This document shows positions 29,243 through 38,820 of a DNA stretch of 64,000 nt, one piece after another; within the stretch, counting starts at the first letter, position 1; every line of letters starts with the position of its first letter. The DNA lies in the NCBI RefSeq assembly GCF_036002945.1, contig NZ_CP108529.1, positions 8,737,001 through 8,801,000 on the forward strand. Reading direction: 5' to 3'. This stretch comes from Streptomyces sp. NBC_01224. Its GTDB lineage: Bacteria; Actinomycetota; Actinomycetes; Streptomycetales; Streptomycetaceae. Both the position numbers and the translations under genes were made by a program. Under the pieces are notes generated by a model, which worked only from the letters and a program-made list of their open reading frames with translations, did not search any database and was not told the origin of the DNA.

Positions 29243-32200
29243 GTGAGCCGTCAACGATGGGACTGTCATGCTCGTGACATACGGCATACGTTCATCGCGT
29301 TGGTGAGCGCACTGCTCCTCGCGCTGACCGCGCTGCCCGCGACCGCAGCCACCACCGGTAAGGCCCCCGCCTTCCGTGCCCTGCTCTTCACCCGCGCCGT
29401 CGGCTATGTGCACGCCTCCATTCCCGCCGGCATCCAGATGTTCAAGGAAGAGGCGGCCGCCAACAACTTCGAACTCGTCGAGACCGCCGACCCCGCCGTC
29501 TTCGACGACGCGTTGCTGAAGGATTTCGACGTCGTCGTCATGCTGCAGAACTCCGGCATGGTCTGGGACACCGACGCCCAGCGCGAAGCCATGCAGACGT
29601 ACGTACGCAACGGCGGCGGCGTAGTCGCCGTCCACAACACCCTCGACATGGGGATCGAGGACTCCTTCCCCTGGTGGGACGAGGCCATCAACGGCGGCGT
29701 CCACATGCCCGCCCACTCACCCGGAGTCCTTCAGGGCACCGCCAAGGTCGCCGACCGCGTCCACCCCTCCACCGCAGGACTCCCGGAACGCTGGGAGCGC
29801 CCCGAGGAGTGGTACAACTTCGACAAGAACCCCCGTGGTGACGTCCACGTCCTGGTCACCGCCGACGAAACCACGTACAACCCCGGCGGATCCGCCATGG
29901 GTGCCGACCACCCCATCTCCTGGTGCCGCAACACCGAGGGCGGCAGGGTCTGGGCAACCGCCATGGGCCACGACACGGCCTCGTACAGTGAAGCCGCCTT
30001 CCGCACCCATGTCATCGGCGGCGTCAAGTGGGCCGCGGGCAACAAGCCCGGCGACTGCGGCGGCACCGTCTGGAGCGGCTACGAGAAGGTCACTCTCGAC
30101 GACAACACCGCCGACCCGATGGAGCTCGATGTTGCCAAGGACGGCCGCGTCTTCTACATCCAGCGCAGCGGCGAGGTGAACATCTACGACCCGGCGACCC
30201 ACGCCACCACCACCGCCGGGAAGCTCGATGTCTACACCGGCGGCGAGGACGGCCTGGTCGGCATGGAACTCGACCCGGACTTCAAGAAGAACCACTGGAT
30301 CTACCTCTACTACGCCCCCGCAGGCGCCACCGAGGACGTCAACCGGCTCTCCCGCTTCACGGTCAAGGGCAACAGTCTCGAACTCACCAGCGAGAAGAAG
30401 CTCATCGACGTCCCCGCCTACCGCGACCGCACGTTCCCGGAGCCCGGACACACCGGAGGCGCCGTCGAGTTCGGTCCCGACCGTACGCTCTACCTCGGCG
30501 TCGGCGACGACACTCCGCCCAACCTCGACCCGAACTGGCAGGGTTACGCCCCGCTCGACTGGCGCGAGGGCAAGCAGATGCTGGACGCCGCCCGTACCGC
30601 GGGCAATACCAACGACCTGCGCGGCAAGATCCTTCGCATCAAGCCGAAGGACTCCGGTGGCTACACCATTCCCAAGGGCAACCTCTTCGCCCCGGGAACG
30701 GCCAAGACCCGCCCCGAAATCTATGCGATGGGCTTCCGTAATCCGTTCCGCTTCACCGTCGACCCCAAGACCGGCTACGTCCACGCCTCCGACTACGGCC
30801 CCGACCGCGGACTGCCCACTACCGACCGTGGGCCCGAAGGCCTCGTCGAGTACAACGTCATCAAGAAGGCCGGCAACTTCGGCTGGCCGTTCTGCCACGG
30901 CAACAACCAGGCCTATGCCCCCTACAACCCGGACACCAAGGAGGTCGGCCCCAAGTTCGACTGCGCCAACCCGGTCAACCCCTCGCCCAACAACACCGGT
31001 CTGACCGAGCTCCCGCCGATCCAGCAGCCGGAGATCTGGTACGGCTACGGCGAATCCAAGGAATTTCCCGAGGTCGGCAGCGGCGGCTCGGCCCCGATGA
31101 GCGGTCCCGTCTACCACTACGACAAGAAGAACCCGTCCACCACGAAATTCCCCGCCTACTTCGAGGGCGTCGGCTTCTTCTACGAGTGGTCACGCAACTT
31201 CGTCAAGGAAGTCCGCTTCGACAAGGACCAGAAACTCCTGAAGATCAATGACTTCCTGTCCTCTCAGAAGTTCAACAAGCCGATGGACATGACGTTCGGT
31301 CCCGACGGATCGCTCTACGTCCTCGAATGGGGCAGTTCCTTCGGCGGCGGCAACAACGACTCCGGGCTCTACCGCATCGACTACGCACAGGGACAGCGTG
31401 CGCCGGTCGCCAAGGCCGCCGCCTCCGCCACCGACGGCCCCGTACCGCTGAAGGTCGACTTCTCCAGCGAGGGCAGCAACGACCCCGACGGCGACACGCT
31501 CAGCTACGCCTGGGACTTCGACGGCGACGGTACCTACGACTCCACCGACGCGAACCCCAGCCACACCTACACGGTCAAGGGCGACTTCGCCGCCCAGCTC
31601 AAAGTCACCGACTCCACCGGCAAGTCCGGCTACGCCAACATCCCCGTCACCGCCGGTAACACCGCACCCAAGGTGACCATCGACTTCCCGGTCAGCGGCA
31701 AACTCATCGAGTTCGGCGACAAGATCCCGTACAAGGTCACGGTCACCGATCCCGAGGACGGCCCGGTCGACTGTTCCAAGGTCACCGTCAACCCGGCACT
31801 GGGACACGACGACCACGAGCACCCCACCACCGACATCCCCGGCTGTGAAGGCACCGTGGACACCGGAGACCTGGGCGGCCACCCAGAAGGCGCGGACCTC
31901 ACCTACGTACTCAACGCCAAGTACACAGACAAGGGCGGCGACGGCGTCTCCGCCCTCACCGGCTACGGTCGCGCCGTGCTCCAGCCGAAGCACAAGCAGG
32001 CGGAGTACTACGATGCCCAGTCCGGTACCCGGATCGTCGCCCAGGAAGGCGCCGAGAACGGCAAGCGGATCGGCGACGTCTCCAACGGCGACTGGGTCGC
32101 CTTCGACCCGATGAGCGTCGAAGGGATCGGCACGGTCAGCTACCAGCTTTCCTCACCGTACGGGGTCGGCGCGATCGAACTGCGCGCGGACGCCCCCGAC

Positions 32201-32374
32201 GGCCCACTCCTCGCCACCACCCCGGTCCCCAACACAGGTGGCTGGGACAACTATCAGGCAACCCCGGCCGTGCCGGTCCAGGAACTGAAGGGCACCCACA
32301 AGCTGTATCTCGTCTTCACGTCCCCGCAGGACAATTCGTTCGACGTGGACGCAGTCGACTTCAAGAGCCCCTGA
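29243..32374 (+). CDS. Secreted ThuA / glucose-sorbosone dehydrogenase / PKD / CBM6 protein
   Basis: 1043-residue exported multidomain protein. After a signal peptide (to about residue 35, ATAA-T) comes a ThuA-like domain (FRALLFTRAVGYVHASIP, VVAVHNTLDMG; about 40-265). A six-bladed PQQ-type glucose/sorbosone dehydrogenase-like propeller follows (GEDGLVGMELDPDFKKNHWI, LYLGVGDDTPPNLDP, MGFRNPFRFTVDP, FGPDGSLYVLEWG; about 285-700). A PKD domain (SNDPDGDTLSYAWDFDGDGT; about 710-800) is next, then an Ig-like linker and a C-terminal CBM6 (AEYYDAQSGTRIV, DNSFDVDAVDF). GTG start with AGAGAGG, 36 bp after the isomerase gene and probably in the same operon. It may oxidise or cleave a polysaccharide-derived sugar outside the cell. 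Confidence 0.88.
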   Translation: MSRQRWDCHARDIRHTFIALVSALLLALTALPATAATTGKAPAFRALLFTRAVGYVHASIPAGIQMFKEEAAANNFELVETADPAVFDDALLKDFDVVVMLQNSGMVWDTDAQREAMQTYVRNGGGVVAVHNTLDMGIEDSFPWWDEAINGGVHMPAHSPGVLQGTAKVADRVHPSTAGLPERWERPEEWYNFDKNPRGDVHVLVTADETTYNPGGSAMGADHPISWCRNTEGGRVWATAMGHDTASYSEAAFRTHVIGGVKWAAGNKPGDCGGTVWSGYEKVTLDDNTADPMELDVAKDGRVFYIQRSGEVNIYDPATHATTTAGKLDVYTGGEDGLVGMELDPDFKKNHWIYLYYAPAGATEDVNRLSRFTVKGNSLELTSEKKLIDVPAYRDRTFPEPGHTGGAVEFGPDRTLYLGVGDDTPPNLDPNWQGYAPLDWREGKQMLDAARTAGNTNDLRGKILRIKPKDSGGYTIPKGNLFAPGTAKTRPEIYAMGFRNPFRFTVDPKTGYVHASDYGPDRGLPTTDRGPEGLVEYNVIKKAGNFGWPFCHGNNQAYAPYNPDTKEVGPKFDCANPVNPSPNNTGLTELPPIQQPEIWYGYGESKEFPEVGSGGSAPMSGPVYHYDKKNPSTTKFPAYFEGVGFFYEWSRNFVKEVRFDKDQKLLKINDFLSSQKFNKPMDMTFGPDGSLYVLEWGSSFGGGNNDSGLYRIDYAQGQRAPVAKAAASATDGPVPLKVDFSSEGSNDPDGDTLSYAWDFDGDGTYDSTDANPSHTYTVKGDFAAQLKVTDSTGKSGYANIPVTAGNTAPKVTIDFPVSGKLIEFGDKIPYKVTVTDPEDGPVDCSKVTVNPALGHDDHEHPTTDIPGCEGTVDTGDLGGHPEGADLTYVLNAKYTDKGGDGVSALTGYGRAVLQPKHKQAEYYDAQSGTRIVAQEGAENGKRIGDVSNGDWVAFDPMSVEGIGTVSYQLSSPYGVGAIELRADAPDGPLLATTPVPNTGGWDNYQATPAVPVQELKGTHKLYLVFTSPQDNSFDVDAVDFKSP

Positions 32375-32410
32375 CCGACCGCGCTCCGGCCGGAGGGAAA
32401 AGCACAACAG

Positions 32411-32452
32411 CGCGCTGCAGGCCCGGTGTGTCGGCACCGGACCCGCAGCGCG
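32411..32452. terminator. Terminator between convergent genes
   Basis: Inverted repeat of 18 bp with two mismatches, CGCGCTGCAGGCCCGGTG (32411-32428) and 32435-32452, loop of six bases. It lies between the ThuA-dehydrogenase gene and the convergent phosphotransferase gene. Confidence 0.75.
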
Positions 32453-32469
32453 CGTCCCCCTGGGCAGGG

Positions 32470-33606
32470 TCAGCGAGTGCCGACCGCGGCTCGCACGGCC
32501 CGGCGGGCCATAGCGCAGTCGTCATGCAGCCGGCGCAGCAGCAGCCGTTGCTCCTCGCTCGACGAGAGCACACCCGGCCGGTCCTGACCGGCTGCCGCGG
32601 GCGCCGGCTCCCGCATGGCCCGCTGGACAGCCGTCTCGTACGTACGGATCTCCCGAGTCAGCACCAGCATCAGGTTCACCAAGAAGGCATCCCGCGCCGC
32701 AGGCCCCGCGGCCTGCGCCAGCTGGCTGATCTGACGCCGCGCGGCCGGTGCGTCGCCCAGGACCGCCCAGAGCGTCGCCAGGTCGTAGCCCGGCAGATAC
32801 CAGCCCGCGTGTTCCCAGTCCACCAGCACCGGACCCGTGGGCGACAGCAGGATGTTGGAGAGCAGCGCGTCTCCGTGACAGAACTGCCCCATGCCCTGAC
32901 GGCCGCCCGCATGCGCCAGACCGTGCAGCAGCTTCTGCAGATCGCCCAGATCACGGTCGGTGAACAGCCCCAGCTCGTGGTAGCGGGCCATTCGCGAGGC
33001 GTAGTCCAGCGGCGCGTCGAAGAGCCCCGGAGCCGGCCGCCAGGCATTGACCCGGCTGATCGCGCCGAGCGCGGCCCGCACATCCGCACGGGGTGGCGCC
33101 TCCGACGGGTGCCGGGTCAGCGCAGCAACCCGGCCGGGCATCCGTTCGATCACCAGAGTGCAGTTCTCCGGGTCGGCCGCGATGAGCCGGGGCACCCGCA
33201 CCGGCGGGCGGTGCCGGACGAACGCACGATATGCGGCTATTTCGTGACGGAACCGCTCCGACCATGCGGGGGAGTGGTCCAGTAAACACTTGGCGACCGC
33301 AGTCGTGCGACCGGTGGAGCCGACCAGGAGCACCGAACGGCCGCTGCGGCGCAGCACCTGGACCGGATTGAACTCCGGGCAGATCCGGTGCACCGAGGCG
33401 ATCACCATCCTCAGCTGAGCGCCCTGCGGGCCGGACAGGTCCAGCCGCCCGCTCAGGGGAGGGCCGCCCAGTCCCGTCGGCCGCCGCGGCCGAACCGTGC
33501 CGGGTGCCGACGGAGCGGCATGCGGTGCGAGGTACGGCCCGCCGCCCGCACCCAGGGGGCGGAGCGGCCGGGGCGGGGCGGTCACGGAGGACGATGCTGT
33601 GTACAT
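32470..33606 (-). CDS. Aminoglycoside phosphotransferase (APH)-fold protein
   Basis: 378-residue kinase-like protein. The Brenner-type catalytic motif is FCHGDALLSNILL and the DFG-equivalent is VLVDWEHAGWYLPGYDLATLW; the N-lobe has LLVGSTGRTTAVAKCLLD. The first 70 residues are Pro/Ala-rich. ATG 33606 was chosen over an upstream in-frame start at 33726 because the latter lies in the promoter shared with nsdB. Substrate is unknown; such Streptomyces proteins are rarely true resistance enzymes. The divergent position next to nsdB suggests a link to development. Confidence 0.82.
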   Translation of the reverse strand: MYTASSSVTAPPRPLRPLGAGGGPYLAPHAAPSAPGTVRPRRPTGLGGPPLSGRLDLSGPQGAQLRMVIASVHRICPEFNPVQVLRRSGRSVLLVGSTGRTTAVAKCLLDHSPAWSERFRHEIAAYRAFVRHRPPVRVPRLIAADPENCTLVIERMPGRVAALTRHPSEAPPRADVRAALGAISRVNAWRPAPGLFDAPLDYASRMARYHELGLFTDRDLGDLQKLLHGLAHAGGRQGMGQFCHGDALLSNILLSPTGPVLVDWEHAGWYLPGYDLATLWAVLGDAPAARRQISQLAQAAGPAARDAFLVNLMLVLTREIRTYETAVQRAMREPAPAAAGQDRPGVLSSSEEQRLLLRRLHDDCAMARRAVRAAVGTR

Positions 33607-33837
33607 GGGCGAGACAGATCCCTTCGTGCGCCGACAAGTTGCGTGCACCGCCCCGGCCGGCGGCCGTTCGGCACCCTGGGGAGTACCTAGGGCTGCCGGG
33701 CGGGGTGGCGCTTTCCTACCTGACATCGGACCGCGGGTAGCAGACCATCTGGCGCACCCTGGCGAACCCTGGCGAATAGTCGCAACGCATCTGACAGGGG
33801 GTTACTGTCAACACAGCCGAGAACCTGGGGGCTTGAA

Positions 33838-35337
33838 GTGACTGGAGAACCCAACACCCGCCTGTCCGACCTGTTCGGCCTTGCCGGCTGGTCCAAGGGC
33901 GAACTCGCGAGAATGGTGAACCGGCAGGCGGCGGCCATGGGCCATCCGCAGCTGGCCACCGACACATCGCGGGTGAGGCGTTGGATCGATATGGGGGAGT
34001 CCCCCCGCGATCCCGTGCCCAAAGTGCTGGCTGCCCTGTTCACCGAGCGGCTCGGTCGTGTCGTGACCATCGAGGACCTCGGGTTCGGCCGACGCGGGCG
34101 TGTGGGGAAACAGCGGGAGGTCGGGGAGCAGCAAAATCCCGACGGACTGCCGTGGGCGCCCGAGCGGACGGCAGCGGTCCTCACCGAATTCACGGGAATG
34201 GACCTCATGCTCAACCGACGCGGCTTGGTGAGCGCGGGCGCCGCGCTCGCCGCAGGATCGACCATCACCGGCCCCATGCACGAATGGCTGCACACCGAGC
34301 CTGTGCTGGCAGCCGATGCTCCAAGGATCGACGACCCTCTGTACGCGGACCCGGCCGGTTTCGACCGGTACGAGGCCGCGCCCATCGGGTCGGAGGAGAT
34401 CGAGGCGCTGGAACGGTCCGTCGAGGTGTTCCGCGCCTGGGACGCGTCCCGGGGCGGCGGACTCCAGCGCAAGGCCGTGGTGGGCCAGCTCAACGAGGTG
34501 GGCGGCATGCTCGCCTTCCGCCACCCCGAACATCTGCAGCGCCGTCTCTGGGGCGTCGCGGCCAATCTCGCCGTACTCGCGGGATGGATGTCCCACGACA
34601 TCGGTCTCGAACCGACCGCCCAGAAGTACTTCGTCATCGCCGCCCACGCGGCGCGCGAGGGCGGCGACCGCCCGCGCGCGGGCGAGGCGCTCTCCAGGGC
34701 GGCCCGTCAGATGGTCCACCTGGGCCGTCCCGACGACGCCCTGGACCTGATGAAGCTCGCCAAGTCCGGCTCCGGAGACATGGTGCTGCCGCGAACCCAG
34801 GCCATGCTGCACACCATCGAGGCCTGGGCGCAGGCGTCCATGGGCCGGGGCAAGGCCATGCGCCGGACCCTCGGCGAGGCCGAGGAGCTCTTCGTATCGG
34901 ACAAGAGTGATGTGCCGCCGCCCAGTTGGATGCAACTGTTCGACGAGGCGGATCTGCACGGAATGCAGGCCCTGGCGTTCCGCACGCTCGCCGAACACGA
35001 TCCGTCGGTGGCGATCGTGGCTCAGCGCCACGCCAAGCAGGCACTGGAGCTTCGGGCCAACGGGCGCCAGCGGTCCAAGATCTTCGACTACATCTCACTC
35101 GCCTCGGCGTGCTTCATCGCCGACGATCCCGAGCAGGCCGACCGCTATGCGCGCCTCGCCCTGGTGACGATGGGGGAGACCTCCTCGCACCGCACCTGGG
35201 ACCGGCTGCGCGAGATGTACCGGCTGACGGGCCGGTTCGCGGGCTACGCGAAGATCGAGGACCTGCGCGAGGAGATCAAGCTCGCCCTGCCGCAGAGCTC
35301 CATCATCAAGCGGCCAAGGCGCTCGTCGGAGATCTGA
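33838..35337 (+). CDS. nsdB: NsdB-type regulator (helix-turn-helix/TPR)
   Basis: 499-residue protein of the NsdA/NsdB family of Streptomyces, TPR proteins linked to negative control of differentiation and antibiotic production. The N-terminal part, GWSKGELARMVNRQAAAMGH then DTSRVRRWIDMGESPRDPVP, is the DNA-binding-like region. A hydrophobic patch (GLVSAGAALAAGS, about 130-142) and helical repeats such as AGEALSRAARQMVHLGRPDD and DDPEQADRYARLALV follow. GTG start (no strong ribosome site). It resembles what I recall of NsdB more than NsdA; orthology needs a comparison. Confidence 0.75.
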   Translation: MTGEPNTRLSDLFGLAGWSKGELARMVNRQAAAMGHPQLATDTSRVRRWIDMGESPRDPVPKVLAALFTERLGRVVTIEDLGFGRRGRVGKQREVGEQQNPDGLPWAPERTAAVLTEFTGMDLMLNRRGLVSAGAALAAGSTITGPMHEWLHTEPVLAADAPRIDDPLYADPAGFDRYEAAPIGSEEIEALERSVEVFRAWDASRGGGLQRKAVVGQLNEVGGMLAFRHPEHLQRRLWGVAANLAVLAGWMSHDIGLEPTAQKYFVIAAHAAREGGDRPRAGEALSRAARQMVHLGRPDDALDLMKLAKSGSGDMVLPRTQAMLHTIEAWAQASMGRGKAMRRTLGEAEELFVSDKSDVPPPSWMQLFDEADLHGMQALAFRTLAEHDPSVAIVAQRHAKQALELRANGRQRSKIFDYISLASACFIADDPEQADRYARLALVTMGETSSHRTWDRLREMYRLTGRFAGYAKIEDLREEIKLALPQSSIIKRPRRSSEI

Positions 35338-35501
35338 CATGCGGGCGCTGCAGTGAGGACACCCCGACCACCAACTGTCCGACCGACCACCGTCCGGCCA
35401 CCGGCTGTCCGAGCACCGCAGGCGTAGGCGGTTCGCCCTCCTGCGTACCGCGCCGTGTTTGGCGTCCCGCGTGTTCGTGTCTCCGCGCGCGTCCCCGTGC
35501 C

Positions 35502-36947
35502 CTACGCCCCGATGCGGGCGATCAGCACGCACGCGTCGTCCAGGCGCTCGGTGCCACCGAACTCCGCGACGACCGTCCGTACGCACTCCTGTGCCGTACG
35601 GGCCTGCGCGAAGTGCGGTGCGAGGGCAAGCAGCGCGTCCGGGCCCGCACCCCGGTCGCTGTGACGGTTCAGCCCGTCGGTGTGCAGTATCAGCACATCA
35701 CCGGGCAGCAGGTGTACTTCGTCCTGCTCGTACGCGATCCCGGCAGCCGCGCCGAGCAGGACGCCGTCCGGTGGCGGCAGCGGGCGTCCCTCTCCGTTGC
35801 GGAACAGCAGCGGTGCGGGGTGCCCCGCCTGTGACCAGGCGAGGGTGCCGGTGGCCGGATCGAAACGGCAGCACACCGCACTGCCGAGAGCGGGCTGGAC
35901 GGAGGATTCCAGTAACTGATTGAGATGCCCCATGAGCGCCCCGGGCTCGATGCCGGCCACGGCCATCCCGCGCAGCGCGCCCAGCAGCATCGCCATGGCC
36001 GAGGTGGCCTGGATGCCGTGGCCGGTCAGATCGCCGACTGTGAGGACGGTCCTGCCGTCCGGCAGTTCCAGGGCGTCGTACCAGTCACCGCCGACCAGGG
36101 CGCTCGACTCCGACGGAAGGTAGTGGGCCGCGATGTCCAGCGCGCCCGCTCCCCGCGAAGGAAGCCGTAGCGAGCCCCGCCACGGGGGAAGCACGGCCTT
36201 GTGAAGCTCGACCGCCATCCTGTGCTCGGTCCGCGCCATGTGCTGCCGGCGCCGTAGCGAGTCATGGGTCGTGTGCACCACTTGCTGGCTGCGCCGCAGT
36301 TCGCTGACATCACGCAGAACCGCCCACATGGAGGCCGTGCACCCGTCCGCGTCGAGGACGGGCTCGCCCATCATGTGGAGCGTGCGCATCCGGCCGTCGG
36401 TCCGCAGGATGCGGAATTCGCCGTCTATCGGCTTTCCGTCGACCAGACAGTCGGTAACCAGCGCGGTGAGCAGAGGCTGGTCCTCGGAAAGAAGCATGGA
36501 CGGGAGGTCGTCCAGCGAGAGAGGTCCCGCATCGGGGGACCTGCCGAAGATCTGGAACAACTCCTCGGACCAGGTGACCTCGTCGGTCAGCAGATTCCAC
36601 TCGGCGCTGCCCACCCGGCCGATCAGCGAACCGGGCCGCGGCTCGTCGAAGGTCGCCTCCGCGGCGTCCTGCGTCCAAGTCTCCGTGGGCTGTTCCGAGG
36701 CCTCTGGCGCAAGGCCTTCCCTGAGCTGTCCCAGCTGCGTGCCGAGATCGTCGAGGTGGTGGACCGCCAGATCACAGAGTGCGCGCTGCCAGCGCATCTC
36801 ATGGTCTTCCTCGTCGATCAGCACCGCGTCCCGCCGCACGGCATCCACGTCGCCACGCAACCGACGGGTCCGGTTGATCAACGCATCGACGGCATCGCGT
36901 TCGGGTGGCTGTGGGGCGGGGCGGTCCGCGGACAGATGGGACGGCAT
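35502..36947 (-). CDS. PAS-PP2C (SpoIIE-type) protein phosphatase
   Basis: 481-residue RsbU-like serine phosphatase. A coiled N-terminal region (about 10-85) is followed by a PAS domain (GRVGSAEWNLLTDEVTWSEE and MRTLHMMGEPVLDADG, about 105-215). The PP2C domain (about 235-475) has ALVGGDWYDALELPDGRTVL, VGDLTGHGIQATSAMAMLL and LILHTDGLNRHSDRG, which supply the metal-binding aspartates. Such proteins dephosphorylate anti-sigma factor antagonists. ATG 36947 sits six bases after GGAG; longer frames reach 37070. No anti-sigma gene is adjacent. Confidence 0.88.
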   Translation of the reverse strand: MPSHLSADRPAPQPPERDAVDALINRTRRLRGDVDAVRRDAVLIDEEDHEMRWQRALCDLAVHHLDDLGTQLGQLREGLAPEASEQPTETWTQDAAEATFDEPRPGSLIGRVGSAEWNLLTDEVTWSEELFQIFGRSPDAGPLSLDDLPSMLLSEDQPLLTALVTDCLVDGKPIDGEFRILRTDGRMRTLHMMGEPVLDADGCTASMWAVLRDVSELRRSQQVVHTTHDSLRRRQHMARTEHRMAVELHKAVLPPWRGSLRLPSRGAGALDIAAHYLPSESSALVGGDWYDALELPDGRTVLTVGDLTGHGIQATSAMAMLLGALRGMAVAGIEPGALMGHLNQLLESSVQPALGSAVCCRFDPATGTLAWSQAGHPAPLLFRNGEGRPLPPPDGVLLGAAAGIAYEQDEVHLLPGDVLILHTDGLNRHSDRGAGPDALLALAPHFAQARTAQECVRTVVAEFGGTERLDDACVLIARIGA

Positions 36948-37298
36948 CTCGTACTCCGATACAGGCGCGGCACGACCAGGTCTGAAAGGTGGACCGTAGA
37001 CGACTGTCGCACAGGCCGCGGGACCCCGTAAGGGATTTGGCAACACTCGATGGGTTGTTGCTTCTGGCATATGTCATAGGCTGTGCCGCGCGTTGCCCCG
37101 TCGAACATCCGTCCTGTAGACGGAAGTTGACGCAAGTCATCCGGCGCGCGCAGATGGTTGTGCGCCTGCGCTCGCCGTTCCCCGGGCGGCGCGCCCGGCC
37201 GGAACGGGGCATATGCGAGGGGGCTCGCCATGGCGGGGTCTCGAAGCGAATTGTGGGCGGGAATGCGGCTGGGCCCTCTCGCGTTGCAACACCAGAAC

Positions 37299-37317
37299 GA
37301 AAACGATACCCATTCCC
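37299..37317. promoter_or_regulatory. Possible Zur box upstream of rpmG/rpmE2
   Basis: GAAAACGATACCCATTCCC is a degenerate dyad: GAAAACG and the complement of CATTCCC (GGGAATG) differ only by transitions. It resembles the AT-rich core of actinobacterial Zur sites and lies 44 bp upstream of the zinc-free L33 gene, a known type of Zur target. The remainder of the 413-bp gap (36948-37360) holds no supported gene. Weak on sequence, supported by context. Confidence 0.3.
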
Positions 37318-37360
37318 ATAAGAGGGCAAGTGGGATCGACGCAAGAGAGTGGAGGCGTCC

Positions 37361-37525
37361 ATGGCGCGCAGTGAGACCCGCCCCGTCGTGACGCTCCGGT
37401 CGACGGCCGGAACGGGGCAGAGCTATGTGACGCGCAAGAACCGCCGGAACGATCCCGACCGGCTGGTCCTGCGCAAGTACGACCCCGTCGTGGGGCAGCA
37501 CGTCCTCTTCCGTGAGGAGCGCTGA
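37361..37525 (+). CDS. rpmG: Zinc-independent 50S ribosomal protein L33 paralogue
   Basis: 54-residue L33: ARSETRPVVTLRSTAGTGQS at the start, YVTRKNRRNDPDRL and LRKYDPVVGQHVLFREER. The usual zinc-binding CxxC pairs are absent, marking it as the C-minus paralogue used under zinc shortage. The ATG lies seven bases after a GGAGG ribosome site. It forms a pair with the type B L31 gene 65 bp downstream. Confidence 0.93.
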   Translation: MARSETRPVVTLRSTAGTGQSYVTRKNRRNDPDRLVLRKYDPVVGQHVLFREER

Positions 37526-37590
37526 CCGCCGCACCCGCGTCGGGTTCCTGATCCCATCCACCTCCCTGCAGTGGCAAGGAAGGAATGCGC

Positions 37591-37848
37591 ATGAAGTCCC
37601 GTATTCACCCTGTCTCCCGTCCGGTGGTCTTCCGTGACCGCGCGGCGGGGGTTGCCTTCCTGACCCGTTCGACCGCGGACGCGGATGAGCGGGTGGCGTG
37701 GGAGGACGGCCGGAGCTATCCCGTCATCGACGTGGAGACCTCGTCGGCGAGTCACCCGTTCTACACCGGGACCAAGCAGGTGCTGGACGCGGCCGGTCGT
37801 ATCGAAAGGTTCAATCGCCGCTACGGCGGCCAGGCGGCCGGCAGCTGA
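37591..37848 (+). CDS. rpmE2: Type B (zinc-independent) 50S ribosomal protein L31
   Basis: 85-residue L31 type B, from MKSRIHPVSRPVVFRDRAAG to RIERFNRRYGG, without the CxxC motif of type A L31. ATG 37591 gives the family N-terminus (MK-IHP) and leaves good spacing from AAGGAAGG; an in-frame ATG at 37585 is too close. Together with L33 it lets ribosomes release zinc. Expected to be repressed by Zur in zinc-replete cells. Confidence 0.93.
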   Translation: MKSRIHPVSRPVVFRDRAAGVAFLTRSTADADERVAWEDGRSYPVIDVETSSASHPFYTGTKQVLDAAGRIERFNRRYGGQAAGS

Positions 37849-38014
37849 TCCGCACCAGGAAGACCCGATTCCGTGCCGTGCATCACAGTCCGGGGTGCGG
37901 ATGCTCGGGAACGGGGCGCGATGGTTTATCGTTCACCTATGTGTGGATGTCGCACATCGTGCCCACATATGAGCCGCCCCGGCTGGATTCCCCCGATCCG
38001 GCCGGGGCTTCCCT

Positions 38015-38692
38015 TTACCCCGTGGTGGGCGCGGTCGAGCCCCGGGAGCGTCTCCTGGGCACCGACTCGATCAACAGCGCACCCACTGCGGGCGCCACGG
38101 CCACCGTAGCTGCGGCACCCGGCCAGAACCGTACGGCCAGCGCGGTCACTGCCGCCCCTGCCACGACCGCGATCAGTCGGCCGGCCACCCAGCCGTCCCC
38201 CTGGTTGCGCGACCGCAACGTCACGCGGCTGACGAGAGACGTGAGCGTGCCTGTGAAGTAATTGGTGGGCGTCGCACGGATACGGCCCTGAATCCCCATG
38301 GCCACGGCAATGAGCACCAGCAGTTCCAGCCGTTCCCCGTCGGAGGTGATCAGGTCCAGAGCCCACAGCACAGCCGCCGCGGCCAGCAGTGCCACCTCGA
38401 TCAGCAGCATCACCGGCAGAGGCCACCGCAGCCGCTCGCTCATCCACGCACCGCACATGACCCCGAAGCCGTACGAAACGAGTGCGGTGATCACACGCAG
38501 GGCCACGCCGTGCTCCCCGACACCGGCGGCGGAAGCGCCCAGCAGCACCAGATTCCCGGTCATCACTCCGGCGAAGACCTGACCGACACAGATGAAGACG
38601 AACGCGTCCGCGGCCCCGGAAGCGGCTGACAGAAGCAGCAGGGCCCATTCGCTCCGTGGATCGCGTCCGGTGAGGAGGGTAGGAGTAGACAC
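38015..38692 (-). CDS. DUF1275 (YoaK-type) membrane protein
   Basis: 225-residue integral membrane protein with six to seven hydrophobic segments. Family markers are LLLLSAASGAADAFVFICVG, GNLVLLGASAAG and GIQGRIRATPTNYFTGTLTS. Its function is unknown throughout the family; a transport role is often assumed. It ends 166 bp from the L31 gene on the opposite strand, with no clear stem-loop found between. Confidence 0.85.
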   Translation of the reverse strand: MSTPTLLTGRDPRSEWALLLLSAASGAADAFVFICVGQVFAGVMTGNLVLLGASAAGVGEHGVALRVITALVSYGFGVMCGAWMSERLRWPLPVMLLIEVALLAAAAVLWALDLITSDGERLELLVLIAVAMGIQGRIRATPTNYFTGTLTSLVSRVTLRSRNQGDGWVAGRLIAVVAGAAVTALAVRFWPGAAATVAVAPAVGALLIESVPRRRSRGSTAPTTG

Positions 38693-38820
38693 GCCTGCAT
38701 TCTCGGCTCAGCCCCTGCGAAGGCGCCGACTCGCAGCCGGTACGGCGCGGCGAGCCGGCGCAGTCCGAGCACCGGCACCGCGCCGTCGTGCACGGTGACA
38801 TGACCTTAGAGTTCTGCATT

